Below, in pieces: positions 34,687 to 48,900 of a DNA stretch of 64,000 nt. The notes under the pieces were generated by a model. The model searched no databases. It saw nothing but the letters and a program-made list of their open reading frames with translations, and was not told the origin of the DNA. Each line of letters starts with the position of its first letter. Positions within the stretch are counted from its first letter, which is position 1. The DNA is from Pieris napi (lineage: Eukaryota > Arthropoda > Insecta > Lepidoptera > Pieridae): the NCBI RefSeq assembly GCF_905475465.1, contig NC_062243.1, forward strand, positions 10,254,267-10,318,266, written 5' to 3'. The translations under genes and the position numbers were made by a program.

Positions 34687-35516
34687 GTAAGCACTTTTTT
34701 ATTTTGGAAACTGTTTGGGTATTTATATAAACTTTGTCCTTTACCTGGATCTTATCAATGACCGATTTCTTTGTCAATGAATGAACATACAGTCATGTAA
34801 AATATTTAGTAGTGTCAACATTCAAAAACTTAAAAAGAAGTAGTCAAGTATCACTTAATTAACCTTTTAAACAAAAGGAGGCATAAGAAACAGTTACAAC
34901 AATACTTGGTTTTATACTGTTTATGTTATGTTAAATACTATGCATGATTACTGCAAATCACCCAAAGTTTTTGTTTGTTATTTGATGTCTTGTGCAAATT
35001 TAAGTGTAAGTTTGATGTAAACATTGTTAAAGCAACAATGTGTACTCTTTTTTCAACAATAATACCAAAATTTTTGATTAAATGGAACCCGATAAAACTC
35101 CCCATCTCTCTTATGTCATAGAGATATAATGTAAAAATTAACATGCAAATAGACAAACTCAAACTAAACAAATAACTTTGTTATACTAGTTTCATTCAAC
35201 ATTTACATGAATTACTAATTAATTAACTTTTTGGTTTATAATTCAGAATGCTTTCAGTCTACATTAAAGTCTAATGATACATATACATACACAAAATAAT
35301 AAAAAAAATAGTTAAGAGTTACTTTGGATGGTGAATAAATCAACACACCTATTTGTTTTATTTACAAGTGAAGAAAATTTATTGTGGATAAAATTATTAA
35401 TATGTATTTAATTATTTTACAGATACTTAGTGCTAACAACCAGTGGAGGTATCATGGATCATGAAGAAGCCAGAAGAAAACATCTTGGAGGCAAAATATT
35501 AGGTTTCTTCTTCTAA
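34391..35516 (+). CDS. RpS15A: 40S ribosomal protein S15a (two coding exons)
   Basis: This is a core protein of the small ribosomal subunit, the eukaryotic homologue of bacterial uS8. Coding exons are 34391-34686 and 35423-35516, joined in phase 2 within the glycine of RQFG-YLVLTTSGG. The start codon is in the strong context CCATGG just after an acceptor. The protein runs from MVRMNVLSDALKSI to the invariant end HLGGKILGFFF. Its length is 129 residues, one fewer than the 130 I recall for human S15a. The missing residue is in WTNLLPSRQFG, where others have an extra asparagine. The frame is intact with introns, so this is a functional gene, not a retropseudogene. Confidence 0.98.
35423..35516 (+). 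CDS. RpS15A: RpS15A coding exon 2
   Basis: It follows a TTTTACAG acceptor and encodes YLVLTTSGGIMDHEEARRKH and the terminal GGKILGFFF, with the TAA stop at 35514-35516. Confidence 0.97.
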
Positions 35517-36540
35517 TCTAATATACATTAAAAATTTACTCTTTGTTTAATTTTTTTTCACTAGTCACAAAAAACAGCTTTGGCATACAAGATGGCGCCA
35601 CGCACAACAAATGATTACTGTAAACCGTTTTGCGTTTTTTCTTAGTACTCATACATTTGAAGTAGATTTTAGGTTGAGATGTCTGACAAGATTATGATTT
35701 AGTTTCATAAGTAATGTTAATTAATTATATTTTAAAGTCACTAAGTTGTATTTCTCTAAAAGTCCGCGTCTCAAAATAAATAAAAAGACATATGGGAGCA
35801 ATCGGTAAATGTTGCTGACTTCATGTATCTTGTTTTATCTGGTCAATGTATCTTATCTTTGATGAACATGTGACAATGAGCTAAATTAGTCTACACTGAA
35901 ATAGTTAACTTAATTACCATTTGACATATCGCGTCTTGCGTGTGAAGTTTGAAGTAAGATGGAAAAATAATCGTAATAGTGTGCTATAATGATAGGTACC
36001 ATTACATCCTACTATTTGGAATAGTTACTGTTTGTAATGTGTAATGTTATCTGTAAATGTAAAGATATTGGCGCCTTAAGCTATGTTGGCGCTAATTATT
36101 TTATTCAACAAGAACTTCATATTTGCTATCAAAAAATGAGTAGGCGCACGTTTTTGACATAACAATAATATTGTATTAAAAAAAGGAATGCTCCGTGTTG
36201 CTCTAAAGTCCAGTCCATCTCAGTAGATAACCTATAGAGTAAGTTACCTACTTTATACTGCTACTTAAATAATGCGACTTTTAAAACCGCGCGAAAATGT
36301 AGTAAATGCTACAGGTTGTAAGCTGTAACAAACATACAGAATAACGTTCAAGTTCTTTGTATGTATTTCTTTCTTTTGTTTCAAGCTATTTTTTAAACTT
36401 CTTTCTAAATAAAACCATGGCTACCAATTGCGTATTCAATATAAAGAACTACGACCTATTACTAATTACGGCTTTTGTATAGAACCCCCGGGTGTAACCA
36501 AGAACTTTACAATACCGTCATATTACCGCTGTCTTGCAAG
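35517..36540. other. intergenic region between RpS15A and the first MARVEL gene
   Basis: Contains the short 3' leader-out of RpS15A and AT-rich DNA. AATAAA-type signals occur near 35777. No coding signal is seen. Confidence 0.5.
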
Positions 36541-36823
36541 CAGAGTCGGTGATTTCATTGAATGAGTGCATTCTCTAGCGGTAATCGAGGCAGCACGGCG
36601 AGGGACGCGAGGACGGTCGACACTCGACATTCTAGTCGCCAGCCGCCACCCAATACCACCGTACCCCGCCATTCTATAGTTGCACGCCGTACGCACGATA
36701 CTACGATCGAGTCGCCGCACGAAAATGTATTACGCGTTTTAAATGTGCTAAAGTTTTAAGTGTGTGTTCGTGTGCCGTAATATAAATATAAATTTTTTAA
36801 TACCCAAAGTTTGAAGAAAAATA
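36541..36823 (+). promoter_or_regulatory. GC-rich 5' region/leader of the first MARVEL gene, with a uORF
   Basis: About 200 bp of GC-rich sequence stands out from AT-rich flanks immediately before the coding start and is likely promoter plus 5' leader. An upstream frame of 65 codons (36562-36759) ends 64 bp before the main ATG and could act as a uORF if transcription starts before it. No TATA box is evident. Confidence 0.45.
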
Positions 36824-36982
36824 ATGATGGCTCCCGAGACAGTGGTAACAGTCGATGGCAGTAATAAACCCGCTAACCAAGCGGCGTCGCCGCAACAGCA
36901 ACAAGGCGGCGCATTGGACTGGATCAAAATTGACGTAGAATACTTTAAATCAACACCGGGCTTATTAAAACTTATTGAATTG
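36824..36982 (+). CDS. MARVEL protein A, exon 1
   Basis: Fifty-three codons encoding the cytoplasmic N terminus and the entry of the first membrane segment (TPGLLKLIEL), ending at a GTATGT donor. Confidence 0.9.
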
Positions 36983-39900
36983 GTATGTATTTTTTAAATA
37001 TTTGCTTTATGCATACATAATCGTTGAAATAAAATAATATATCGCGTTATTTTATTTTGGCTTTAAATAGCGTTCGTTCGTATCTACTTATTTCATAATT
37101 TTAACACCCATGAGAACGCAGCATGTGTTAATTCTTATTTATAATCTTTGCAAATGGCATTGCGCAGTTAGTAAGATACAAAAAGTTCCTATATATTGTT
37201 TAGCGAACCTACCTGACAAATGTCCTTCGTTTGTGTCTAGTTAGCTGTTCTGTAACCGGTGTTTAGTAGGTATCTTACCTATGTAATAACGTCACCTACA
37301 TCTAAGTTGTAATTATCGAGGTCACGTGTAAAATATCTACTACTTTGAAAGAAAGTTTTATGAGCGCACCACATAAGACTTTCTTTCGAGAGCTGGTCAC
37401 TACGTTGAGGAATGGCGTTCATACATACAAATAAACCCAGCATTTTATTTATTACCTAAGAAGGAAAAGCTAAAATATGCGTTGGCGAGGTTTCTTCGTA
37501 TAAGAATAACGACTTATTTGTTAATTCATAGTATGTTTTAATTTCGATGACAAAAAATTCGACGGAACTTTAGTATAAGCATTATAATACAGGTTAGAAT
37601 GTTTAAAACTTCTCCTTAGGTATATTCTGTGGGTGGGTACTGGCTACTGGGTGCTGTGACGAGATGTAGTGTTGACATCATCGGTAAATAAATGCACACA
37701 CACTTTATTGATGGTTACTCATAATAAAGGTTGGGTAAAGGTTTCTAGCGAAACTAGTGCGAAAATGTTTCTGTCGACTGTCCCAAGCCTTGCTTTAACA
37801 GATGTTTTGTATACATAAATGTAATTTAATAAAATTAATATATAAATAATAATAACCACATAATATAATATTTTTAATTATTTTTATGATTAAGTACTCA
37901 TAAAAATATTATTTCTAAAATTCATCATAATACATACGAATGCTGTCAAATGATTCATAATTATTTAGTCACGAAAATTCTAACAGGACGACCTTGAATT
38001 TGTAATATCTTGTTCTGACTGGAATGACGTTTACAATATTTCAAATATGTCAGGTATTTAAGGATAAACACGGTAAACAATTTTTACTTTTGTGTCTAAT
38101 TCGGTAATATGATTAATTATAAGTTACTCAATCTAATTACTTAATTTCTCTTTATAAATATTTTAATTGTGTATTAAGTAATAGCATTATTTCGTAATGA
38201 TTATTGAAACTATTATGGTCATTACTTTTTGCCAATAAATATTTGCCATAATGTACAAATTACACTAATATTCATGAAAAATTATATAAAGTATATATTG
38301 ATATAATTATTTTTGAATTGATGTCGAATTGCTTTATCGCCTACGTATCAGTGAACAAATTTGTCTTCGCGGTCCTCTACCGCACCGTTTAGCTTTCGTA
38401 CCCAAGGCATAGTTGGGGCTAATTTTTGTGTAAATATAATAAATGTTAAGGTTATATTAAAGAATTACTAACTTGACCTCACGTTTAAAGGTCGCATCTA
38501 AAAATTAATTGCTAGGAAAGTGAAAACATTGACCCCTAACCCGAGTAATATCGCCCACGCTTGCTACAAGAACGAACAAATGTGTAGAATATGTTTCACC
38601 TATAGTTATTTTTTCATTAATTAGAATAAATGAGCTTCATACTCAATACGACAATCTAGTATAAGGTAGACTGAAACGACGACGGTAAAAGTATCTCTAC
38701 ACAAAAGTATTTTACTACTAAGACCCACCTACCTAAATTAACTTTTTGCAAAAGTGAGGTGTTATTTCTGGTTTACATTACATTCAAATCAGATATTGAA
38801 TTTTAAGAATTTTCTTATCAACATCGATAACAAATCGATTGTTTCACGTTGCAGAAACATTGTGGGCGTTCTATAAAGTCCCGTAATCTTACAGCTGGTC
38901 CATTCTATATTCCATTTAGATAACATTTCTTAAAGTGACTGATCTCTTCGAAGCTCGAAATGTCCTCGAGTTAGGACAACCATCACATCAAATATAATAT
39001 ATACAATATACATATATGTAGTGTGTGACCAATTTTTACGGTTTTCTATACAAGTCATAGAATGGTTGTTTTGTATGAGTATTTCGCATTCTATTACAGT
39101 AACTAAAAATACGCTTTCATGTGTGTATCAACTATCACGTTTATATTAAATAATATATTTTAAATGACCGTCTCTGGGGCATAGTTATATTATGTACGTG
39201 CTCATGGCGTAGGACGGTTCGGTTCGTCTTCCAGCGAATCAATATTTTTTCTTGCTATAGTTAATCATGAAAATAACTCATGAATATAGTACTTCTTATG
39301 AGTTTATAATTGTAGAATACATATGACTAAATGACAGTATGTATATCTGATAAATAAATATCACTTGACGTATGAATATTTACCTCAAAACGATGTTTTT
39401 GAGAGTTGCCATTTTCGCGGCAAATTTTAATTTTGAGAGAAAGCGGTGCCGGTTAATTGCGTAAATGCATAACAACCATTTAAGAAATGGTGAAATCTGT
39501 TCGAATTTTTCTGAAATTGTTTAATATCAGAGAATTGACGTCTTGAGTTGCGTAAAATTATAATAATAAACTGTTTAGTTATACATCAAAGTAAATGTAT
39601 AGGTACTATAACTAGATCTTGCAGGACTAACAAATTGCATCATCTATTCTCAACATTCTCGTAAGTATCACTATTACAAAGGTTTCGGTATTTGAACAAA
39701 CATTGCTTAAGATATACCTACTGATACAAGTTCTTACGAGTCGTTAGTTTTATAGGAAGGAACGCGTGTCAAATATTTTCTATAAAAAATCCGATACGGA
39801 TTAAGTGAATATGATTGGTACTTTAGATTCGGAGCTCCAGCATAAAATGCTTACGGAAAATATTGCTATTCTTATATATTGTAAAAATTATTCATCTTAA

Positions 39901-42900
39901 TTATTTCTTGTGTGTAGGTTTCAAATCGTCCCTTACAAGCACTTGAACTTTCCTCATATTTATTATTTGTACTTGGTTCGCCTAGAAGAGTTCGCTTTTA
40001 GCGATAGTCCGCTAGTTATTAAGGTTTCCTGATTTGTCGTTTTATGTGTTTAATATCAAACGAAATCGAACTACGGCAAAAAAAATGTTTACCTACGAAG
40101 GCGCACAGCTGTATAATAAACTACCCACAGATATAAAAAATATTACTTCTATTAATTCATCCAAATCAAAGCTAAGTGAATATGTTAAGCAAAATTACTT
40201 TTAAATTCATTTCTTATTACTTACTTTTAATTCATATTTCTTTGTTTACTTTTATTTTTTAAATTTATTGCATGTACGGCTATATTTTATTGTGATTATT
40301 TTAAGAACGACTACAATGTTACGTTATCTAGAGTATTATTCTCATGTAAGTGACATTTTTTGTCTTTTTTGAGAAATAAAGTCTTTAAACCTAAACCTAA
40401 TATGTAATAAACAAACAAAGTTTTACTTTAACGTATTGATATAAAGCCACACATAACTTTGCGTATCAGGTGGGTGAAAGCTGGTATCAAAATGAAAGTA
40501 GTTCTGGCGAAGCCTGGCCCAACGGTGACGCGTGTGTCGGTCGATGTTGACACGATTGACCGGTATTTCTTGGTGTTTCTCATCATTTCACTTTTCGTAC
40601 ATATAAGTGGATACTGTCTGGCCTGTTTAGAGATTTTTATATATTAAAAAAAATACCTAAGTACCTAAGTTTTGATGGATAAGAGATTTTTTTATGGGGC
40701 AAAAGGCAAACAAAAAAAATGGTAACTACACTAAAACTATTTTAGATCTACTAATTTCCTATGATTGTAGTTAAAGTATTTTAGTGTGTTGTGGGTAAAG
40801 GATGAGTTAATTTTTAAATATCTTTAAATATTGCCAATCTATTTATTTTCCAAATTATCAATTAATATCGCGTGAGTTAATCATAAACTTAATTATAAAA
40901 CAATTTTAATCTGTATAAATGACATACTGGTCTAAAAAAAACGTTTAGTTTTCGTGTTACAATCCTCAAGAATGTTCAAGCTATCGAAGCGTGTAAAGAG
41001 AAACGTAAAATACTAATTACACAGACAATAACACTAACAGGCATTAATAGGTTAGTAATACCATTTCCTAACCGTTACCATGGCTTAGTGGACGCATGAC
41101 GCTTGAAAAGGTCCTGGGTTCGAAGCGTAGCGGTGCGACGTTTAGGTTTGGGTTTGCACAAAGTCTTGATGAAATATTCGTTAAAATATAAATTAAATAG
41201 ACAAAGAAAGAAGTCTCGTCTATTTGGCTAGACGTCACACAAATACATTTACTAATGTCTATGAGATGACAAAAATACTTCTTAAACTTGATTTAAAAGT
41301 GATATAATAATATTTTCTTAAGTATATTGGTCCCAATGTTTAAAATAAATTATATCTAAAAAAACATACGTCGTTTCTGTAACACTAATTTAAAACTTCA
41401 ATTAATCTATCGGGTGTTTTTTTTAGAGGTATAGAACTTTAAATTGCAATAAAACAACGATGGATTATTGGAATGACATGATTTTTTTTTTATTTGAAAG
41501 ATAATCTTGTGGCATTACATTTTAAATATGATTTCTGGCATATGACTGCCACGGCTGGCTCGGATATAGTCCAATCTGGACGTCCAATTTTCTCGTCCGT
41601 TGTTCCCGATTTTCATAAGCGAATTTTGTTTAGCGATGAAGCGCACTTCTGGTTGAATGCCACGTCAACAAACAAAACTGCTGCATTTGGAGTGAAGCTA
41701 ATCCTCAAGTGTATGTCGAAACACCGTTACATCCAGAAAAACTGACTGTTTGGTGCGCTTTATGGGCTGGTGGCAGCATTGGTCCATACTTCTTCAAAAA
41801 CGATAATGGCCAGAACGTTTCAGTCAATGGTGATCGGTATAGAGACATGATTACTAACTTTTTCATTCCTGAATTGAACAGTCATGATGTCCAAGAGCTG
41901 TGGTTTCAACAAGACGGCGCAACATGTCACACAGCTCGTGCCACAATCGATTTATTGAAAGACACGTTTGGTGACCGCCTAATTTCACGTTTTGGACCTG
42001 TGAATTGGCCTCCAAGATCTTGTGATTTAACACCGCTAGATTATTTTCTGTGGGGCTATGTGAAGTCATTGGCCTATGCGGATAAGCCACAAACGCTTGA
42101 CCATTTGGAAGACAACATTCGCCGTGTTATTGCCGATATACGGCCATAAATGTTGAAAAAAGTCATCGAAAATTGGACGTCCAGATTGGACTATATCCGA
42201 GCCAGCCGTGGCAGTCATATGCCAGAAATCATATTTAAAATGTAATGCCACAAGATTATCTTTCAAATAAAAAAAAAATCATGTCATTCCAATAATTCAT
42301 CGTTGTTTTATTGCAATTTAAAGTTCTATACCTCTAAAAAAAACACCCGATAGAATGAGAATTTTCAAGGACTTTTTGACATTATATAATTTATATGATA
42401 ATTAATTGTCTACGGTGAGCAGTGCTGGTGTTTAACCATGCGATTCATCGTTGAGGTCATGCATTCAAATCCTGGCTGTGTAAGTTAATTTGTCGTGTTA
42501 TGCGCATAACATTTGCTGATTTACTGAGACATGCCGCTTTGTCTAAAATCGATGAAGATTAGGCTAATAATAAATTTATCAAAAAACAGGTCAATCTGAT
42601 GTATTTTATAATGCTGTTAAATAATAAGCAGATGTATTGTAACTGGGCATTATGTCACGCACAATTTTAAGCGTTATATTTAGATATCTTACAGCAACCG
42701 ATATTTTTAGAAACTGTTGTCTTTATTACAGTATCTAGGCTGAATTTCTGCTTTTTGATTTTACAAGCGAAAATTTATATAAACTATGAACGCTATTTAT
42801 AAAGACTCAAATTGTAATTGTATGTGGTTGCTTTTTCTTATAGTTATTATTTAATTATAATGAAATTAGGTAAGGTACCTACTAGTGCAATCCACATTGT

Positions 42901-45900
42901 AGATAATTTCTTATAAGTCATCTAATGCTATAACAATGAGGTTTTTTCAACATAAATGATATTTTTCATTTATTTCACGTATCTTACAAATGTATTTGTG
43001 CTTTTAATAAAATAAAATGAGGCAGTTTTAAACAGTCTCAGTCAATAATGTTGAGACTTGAGTTAAAAAAAAACCGCCAGTTCTTTACTAAAATTATGCA
43101 TTGTAATTATTAATATGGGATCGCTAAAATTCGTTTTTTGTCGCATGGTCATTTGACAGATGTAAGAATTAGTTTGCAATTAGATTTGGCTTTGAATTTT
43201 TCCCTCGCAGGAATGTTCAAGGATTCGATTGTGTGTTTTATTATATAAATACTGTATTTTATATCCCTTTACTTTGAATTCCCTTTACTTTACTTAAATT
43301 TTTATTTTAATACGAGGAATACATCAACAAAATAAGGTTTATGATACGTCAGTTTTACGCGTAGGTTTCAAGTATGTAATGAAGCGTGATGACTAAGAAG
43401 TATTAAAAAGGTTCAAGCCGTGACTTTTGATCTCTTAATTAACAATTACCGTTGCTAGGCCACTTAACAACAAAAAGGATGTGAAAATGTCCTTTTAAAC
43501 TAGTTAAAAAACTTCAACATTAACCCGTGAACGCATTATAGCATTTAGCTAAACAATAGACAAATAGGTATCTTACGAGGATATTCTTATTTTCTTGGTT
43601 AGTGGTTGTAAACGGAAAGTGCGTGGGTCTATTCTCTATAGATATTATGTTATTTGACATTGATATAAAATTAATAGTACCTGAAAAGCTTGTAGACGGA
43701 TAGTATATTCATTATCTAAGAGATCCTTTCAAGAAAAACACATTTGAGTCTTTTATTCAGAGTGCTCGCAGCATCGCACCGACTAACATTGGTGTCGATG
43801 GGTAGCGGCAGCTAACTTTTATGGCTGTTCCGTAGGCTCGTTTGCCCCAATCATAAAAAAAAGGTAAAGAAAGAAACCTAAGGCCTGCCACATGCATATA
43901 TGTGATCACATCTGCTGAATTACGAGAAATTCACCTCCCATGAAACTAGTATCATTTACTCATTACAGGCTATTAAAATACAGATTAAGCTCATAGAAAA
44001 TAGATTTATACTGAATCTCTTATTATGTCTTGTGATAAGAAGAGATTAGTGAATCGGTTATAACAGTGTCAGACTTTTTAGTATCAAGAACGTCTTGCAG
44101 ATGTACATATACATACACTTTGTATACTTAAGTATTGTATGTCTTACCAAGGTCACTTCGTTGCGATTGTACACGACATTCAAGTCGATAATACTAACAA
44201 ATTCTTGAAGTCACGTAAAGTTGTATTGATTATGTGTCAAATATATATTTGTATATGGTATGTTAAGCATGTTTCGTTGGCTTTTAACACAAAAAGAAGA
44301 CCTCATTATTGTTATTTTGCTAAACTCTGTAACCAATTGAACGCGCAAGTGTTTATGATTGCAATTTAGACAAATAATTGTTTATTGTTACTATGCGCAA
44401 CATTTCATGGACAAAAACATTTAGTACTTTTTGCTGTATAATCATTTACCGTCTACGCCATATATGTACTAAATACTAATATATAAGTCTTAGATAGTAT
44501 TGATGGAAAAAATATCAGTTTTTTAATCAACTTTAGGCAAACAAAAGAAAAGCAAACTTTTGTGGATTCGTGTAAATTCGCTGAAATTATGAAATAAAAT
44601 CTGTGACACCATTTCGCAGCTGAGTTATATCATATGACACCTCAATCATCAAGGCCACAAATGGATAAGTTCATTCGTTCGACTCCACCTTCGGATTTAT
44701 TTAAAATTGGTTAAAAGGGGCCGAGGTTATAATTATTGTACTTGTTAAGGCTAAAAATAGGAGAATTTGATTTAAGCGTCCATGGATTCCTGCGCCATAT
44801 TGTCCAAATAAACAAAGGCGATTCATAATTTTAGCTGGCAGATATAACGCTGAAATTTTTTTAGTAATACATTTCTTTGTATTGTTTTTAGAGAACTTGT
44901 CGGTTTCCTTACGATGTTTTCCTTTACTTTACAATTATATATATTTGGTTTAGTTCAGTTAAATCGTCTATTTTAATGATACTAAACATAATGGATATTA
45001 TTTAAGGAAAATGCAATGCATCTATTACTATAGGTTGTAAACCAGCTATTGTTCGAACTATGTATTTATAATATACGAAACTATAACTGCATGTAGGCGA
45101 GTAAAATATGTGAATTGTAATTTGTTGGTCCAAGGTGGGTTACATCCAATTTTGGCTTTGCAGTAGGTCGTTATATAAAAATATGAATATAAATAAGTAT
45201 CTCTAATAATACAGGCGTTTTAAGACAGTTTGCCGAGCACCACCCCTATGGAACCAGCTAAACATCGATGTATTTCCGATCCAATTCGATTTTGAGGTCC
45301 TTCAAGAAAAGATAGTACCAATTTTTAAAAGGCCGGCAACGCACTGGCGAGCCCTCTGGTAATGTGACATTCTATGGACGGCGGTATCACTTAACATCAG
45401 CTGAGCCTCCTGCTCGTTTGCCCCCTGATACATAAATAAAAAGGTTTCGAATGAATGAACTTAATTATTGTTATTCTTTATAGTCGACCAGCTTTTTACA
45501 CCTTCCTATCGAACGTAGGTCAGCAGGGCATGTGCATTAACTACTAATTCATGGATTATTACAAGTCTATTTAAGACTTGTAATAAAAGAATACAAAAGT
45601 TATTATTGTAAAAAGTACTTAAATAAATAGCCTTGAACATATATGAATATAGATTTTTATATTTTAGTTGGTACAATTTAAAGGCTTTTCAATGTTTAAC
45701 TTGTACCATTTTTATGTTTCGTCCCACAATGCTTTAAACCACATAACTTCCGTTGAGTTGTTTTTGCGTAATACGTGTAGGTGGATTGAGATTGGAGATT
45801 TTGTGTTCTACAGTTGCAGTAAATTTCATTCGATATTTTGGTGAAATAAAATACTTACAGTCTTAGTACTTAATGGTGTATACCTAAGTGTAAATGTAAA

Positions 45901-48900
45901 ATTTAATTTAGACGTATTAAAATTAATTTAACTTGATTAGCGCGAACTAAGGCGTTCTCAGGAACAAATCCTTGTATCCCTCAATAACTTTAGATGCCAC
46001 GGTAGACTGCTTACATATACAATAAGGTTTAACACAAAGCCATTTATATGTTGCTATGGGGAACAGCTGCAACTGCGAGGTGTGGTAACGGGAAGCGCAT
46101 ATTGACTCAGGTCATTGACTGTAAAACTATTTATAGTGTAGTAGAACACACAGCTGACCGACATTTTTTACCTTTTTTTTATTTTATTTATTTACACACT
46201 CTCAGCCTGTTCCCGGGGTTGGCAGAGACCACGGATCTCCACTTGCTACAGTCCTGACATACCTCTCTCGCTCCATCCACTTTCATGAGATTCGCCATCC
46301 ATGGTTGTCAAGCTCAAAAATTCTATATAAATATCATATACGGGTAAGAAGAGTCGAGATTTAGAAGCATGACTCCCTTAAGTCAAATCCAATATGTTTA
46401 TTCCGTAAAAGTCACTATAAGTACTAACGTAGAGCAACTGAAACAGCAAACGAAAGTAGAAGAATCTTACGGTTCTTAACTCAGTCGAAAATCGTATTTT
46501 GGATAAAAAAATAACAATGACACAATTTTGCTATAATAGGGTAGGGCGGGGCTAGTTGAGCAATTTTTCACTTGCTTGGATATAGCTCCTCAATGATAAG
46601 TCTCTATGAGTTGTTATGTGTCCTGATGGATTAGTAATTTATCCCTTAACAAAAGTGTCCATAGTATTTTTTTGTAACAAGTCCAATATAATAGCTACAG
46701 ATGTTTAAATGCAGAAAGTCAAGTATGCTCAATGTACCCCATAGGTGGGGTAAGTTGAGCAAGGGTATGGGGCAAGTTGAGCACTAAGAATGTCTAGGCC
46801 AAACCATGGGTTCTATGTTAACTTGAGATGAAATAAAATATGTGTTAGACAGTCAGCTTTTTATTTATAGTCTTTTATTGACAGAACAACAAAATTTAAA
46901 GAAATTTTTTTTGTATAATTAACCGAAACTAGAATCAACAAAACATGAGCATCTATATCTATCCATTACTTCCAATAATTTCTAAAAAAGATTACCAAGG
47001 CTGGTGGGTTCTGGTTTCTGTATGGATAGCTACGAATTTTTTGTTTTTAAAACTTCATCAACCATTCTTTTCCGGAAATCTTTTTTGCAATTCAGCTTGG
47101 TGGAATTTTAGCACACTCTTAGGCAAGGCGACGGACGTCTTTTGGAGAAAAATGCCATTTGTAGCAAGAATTTTTTCAGCAGTTCTCTTGTGAGAGAGGA
47201 TATACTTCCCTCGGTGTTGTATAGCCCATAAATGAATCATCACCTTCATTTAATTTATTAAAAAGTCAACCAATACCGAATTCTTTAGCGGCGGTATTCA
47301 CACTTTTTCCCTCATCGTGGACAGCCTTTGCAGCATTATTTAAGTATTCAGTAGTGTAAGAACATCTTTTAATCTTCCTCTTGTAAGTCCGCATCCAAAC
47401 AAAAAATAAAAGATTCATTACTCATCAGTTGTTTAAGTCGTAGAGTTAGTTGAGCTATAGTTGCTCAACTTACCCCAACCCGGAATTTTAAAAGAAAAGT
47501 AGGATTGTAAATAAATGCCTAGAATTAAACCCAAAACCTATTTACAAATCAAAAATACAATAATCTTCTGAAAGATTAACAGTCTCCTGATTGAAAACAG
47601 AGAACATTTGACAAAGACAGACGAAAACTTGCGATAAACAATGTTTTTACTTTTTGGTCACAAAATAAACAAAACGCCGTGACACTTCACTCACTCGTCG
47701 AGCTGCCACTAGCTATCGTGCGATGATTACCCCTCCTACGACTCCTTCTTTTCGCTATTTGATACTCCCGCGTAAGGTGAATAGTTTCCGAGATATTTCG
47801 ATTGCCCAACTTGCCCCTATGCTCAACTAGCCCCGCTCTACCCTACTATATTCCTCTTTTGATCCCTTGCTCACTGCTGAGCGTCGTGATGCTCTCAACC
47901 CCTTTGTGGCAGATTACTGCACTGCTGCATCCATTTGTGATAATCTCCACCTAGGTAAATGGCGTCAGAGTCCTTAGTGTCCAGGTTTAGGGTCCTGGTC
48001 GGTCCATTGTCTTGGGCTACGTCCCCTTTGTCTCTTTCTCTCCATTTTCCAGTTTTTATAAGTTTTTTTCCGGGTAATGTGGCTGAAATATTATCGTATG
48101 ACCAATGCTTGAAAGCCTCTTGGTGTTCCTGCAGTTCTATTGGACTTGAGACATTGGTTGGGCTGTCCAGGGAATATGCAGCATCTTTCGGAAAGCGTCG
48201 ATGCGGCGTCTATCAGACATTTTTAGGGTCATTCGGTGCCATAGAGGAAAATGGGAAAGACAAGTGTCTAATCGATGTATACTTCACTATAATATTATAA
48301 TTAGCATGTCTATTAACCCGATACTTACCCTGGATGCGAATCGGGAGTGTTTGTGATAAGCCAAATGAAATCGTTGGCACCAACTAGAATTAAAATAAAC
48401 AAAACAAACAAAGGGTATGGTGAAAGGTCACATAGACGGATGAGAAATTCACTGACCTCGAATATATAATATGATAATTGAATGTTAAACGTATTTAATT
48501 TATATTTGGGCGTTGGTAAAGTGGGCAGTATTAACATAACTCTCTTATGCCGACTTACTTGAAATAGGTCTGAATGTATTTATAAATTATTTAAAACATA
48601 TATTTATCATATAGGTTTCTGTTAAAATTGCACTTTTCGTAATTTTACAAATGTGCTATCGAATTTCAAGCAATACTATGAAATTTTTATTCTTCATGCT
48701 TTCGCATGAAGAATAAAAATTTCATGTTCATATTGGATTTCTGAATGAACAAAAGTAAATTATATATAAAAAGTAATTTAAAAAATATAACCGAATTCAA
48801 ATACATATCTGTCAAATGAAAAGGAAAAAAACCTAGGTATATTATACAAGTTGCCTTCAGAAATGCGTAGTTATCCATATCTCAAAAATTACCAACATAG

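Noticed and set aside
41494..41745. 83-codon frame reading from the mariner left arm into the transposase as a real fusion protein
   Set aside because: The first third is antisense of the transposase C terminus and the frame shifts soon after the first catalytic aspartate; it is an accident of the rearrangement.
47959..48300. 113-codon plus-strand open frame
   Set aside because: The minus strand here reads as a broken LINE reverse transcriptase C terminus, which explains the composition and open frame.
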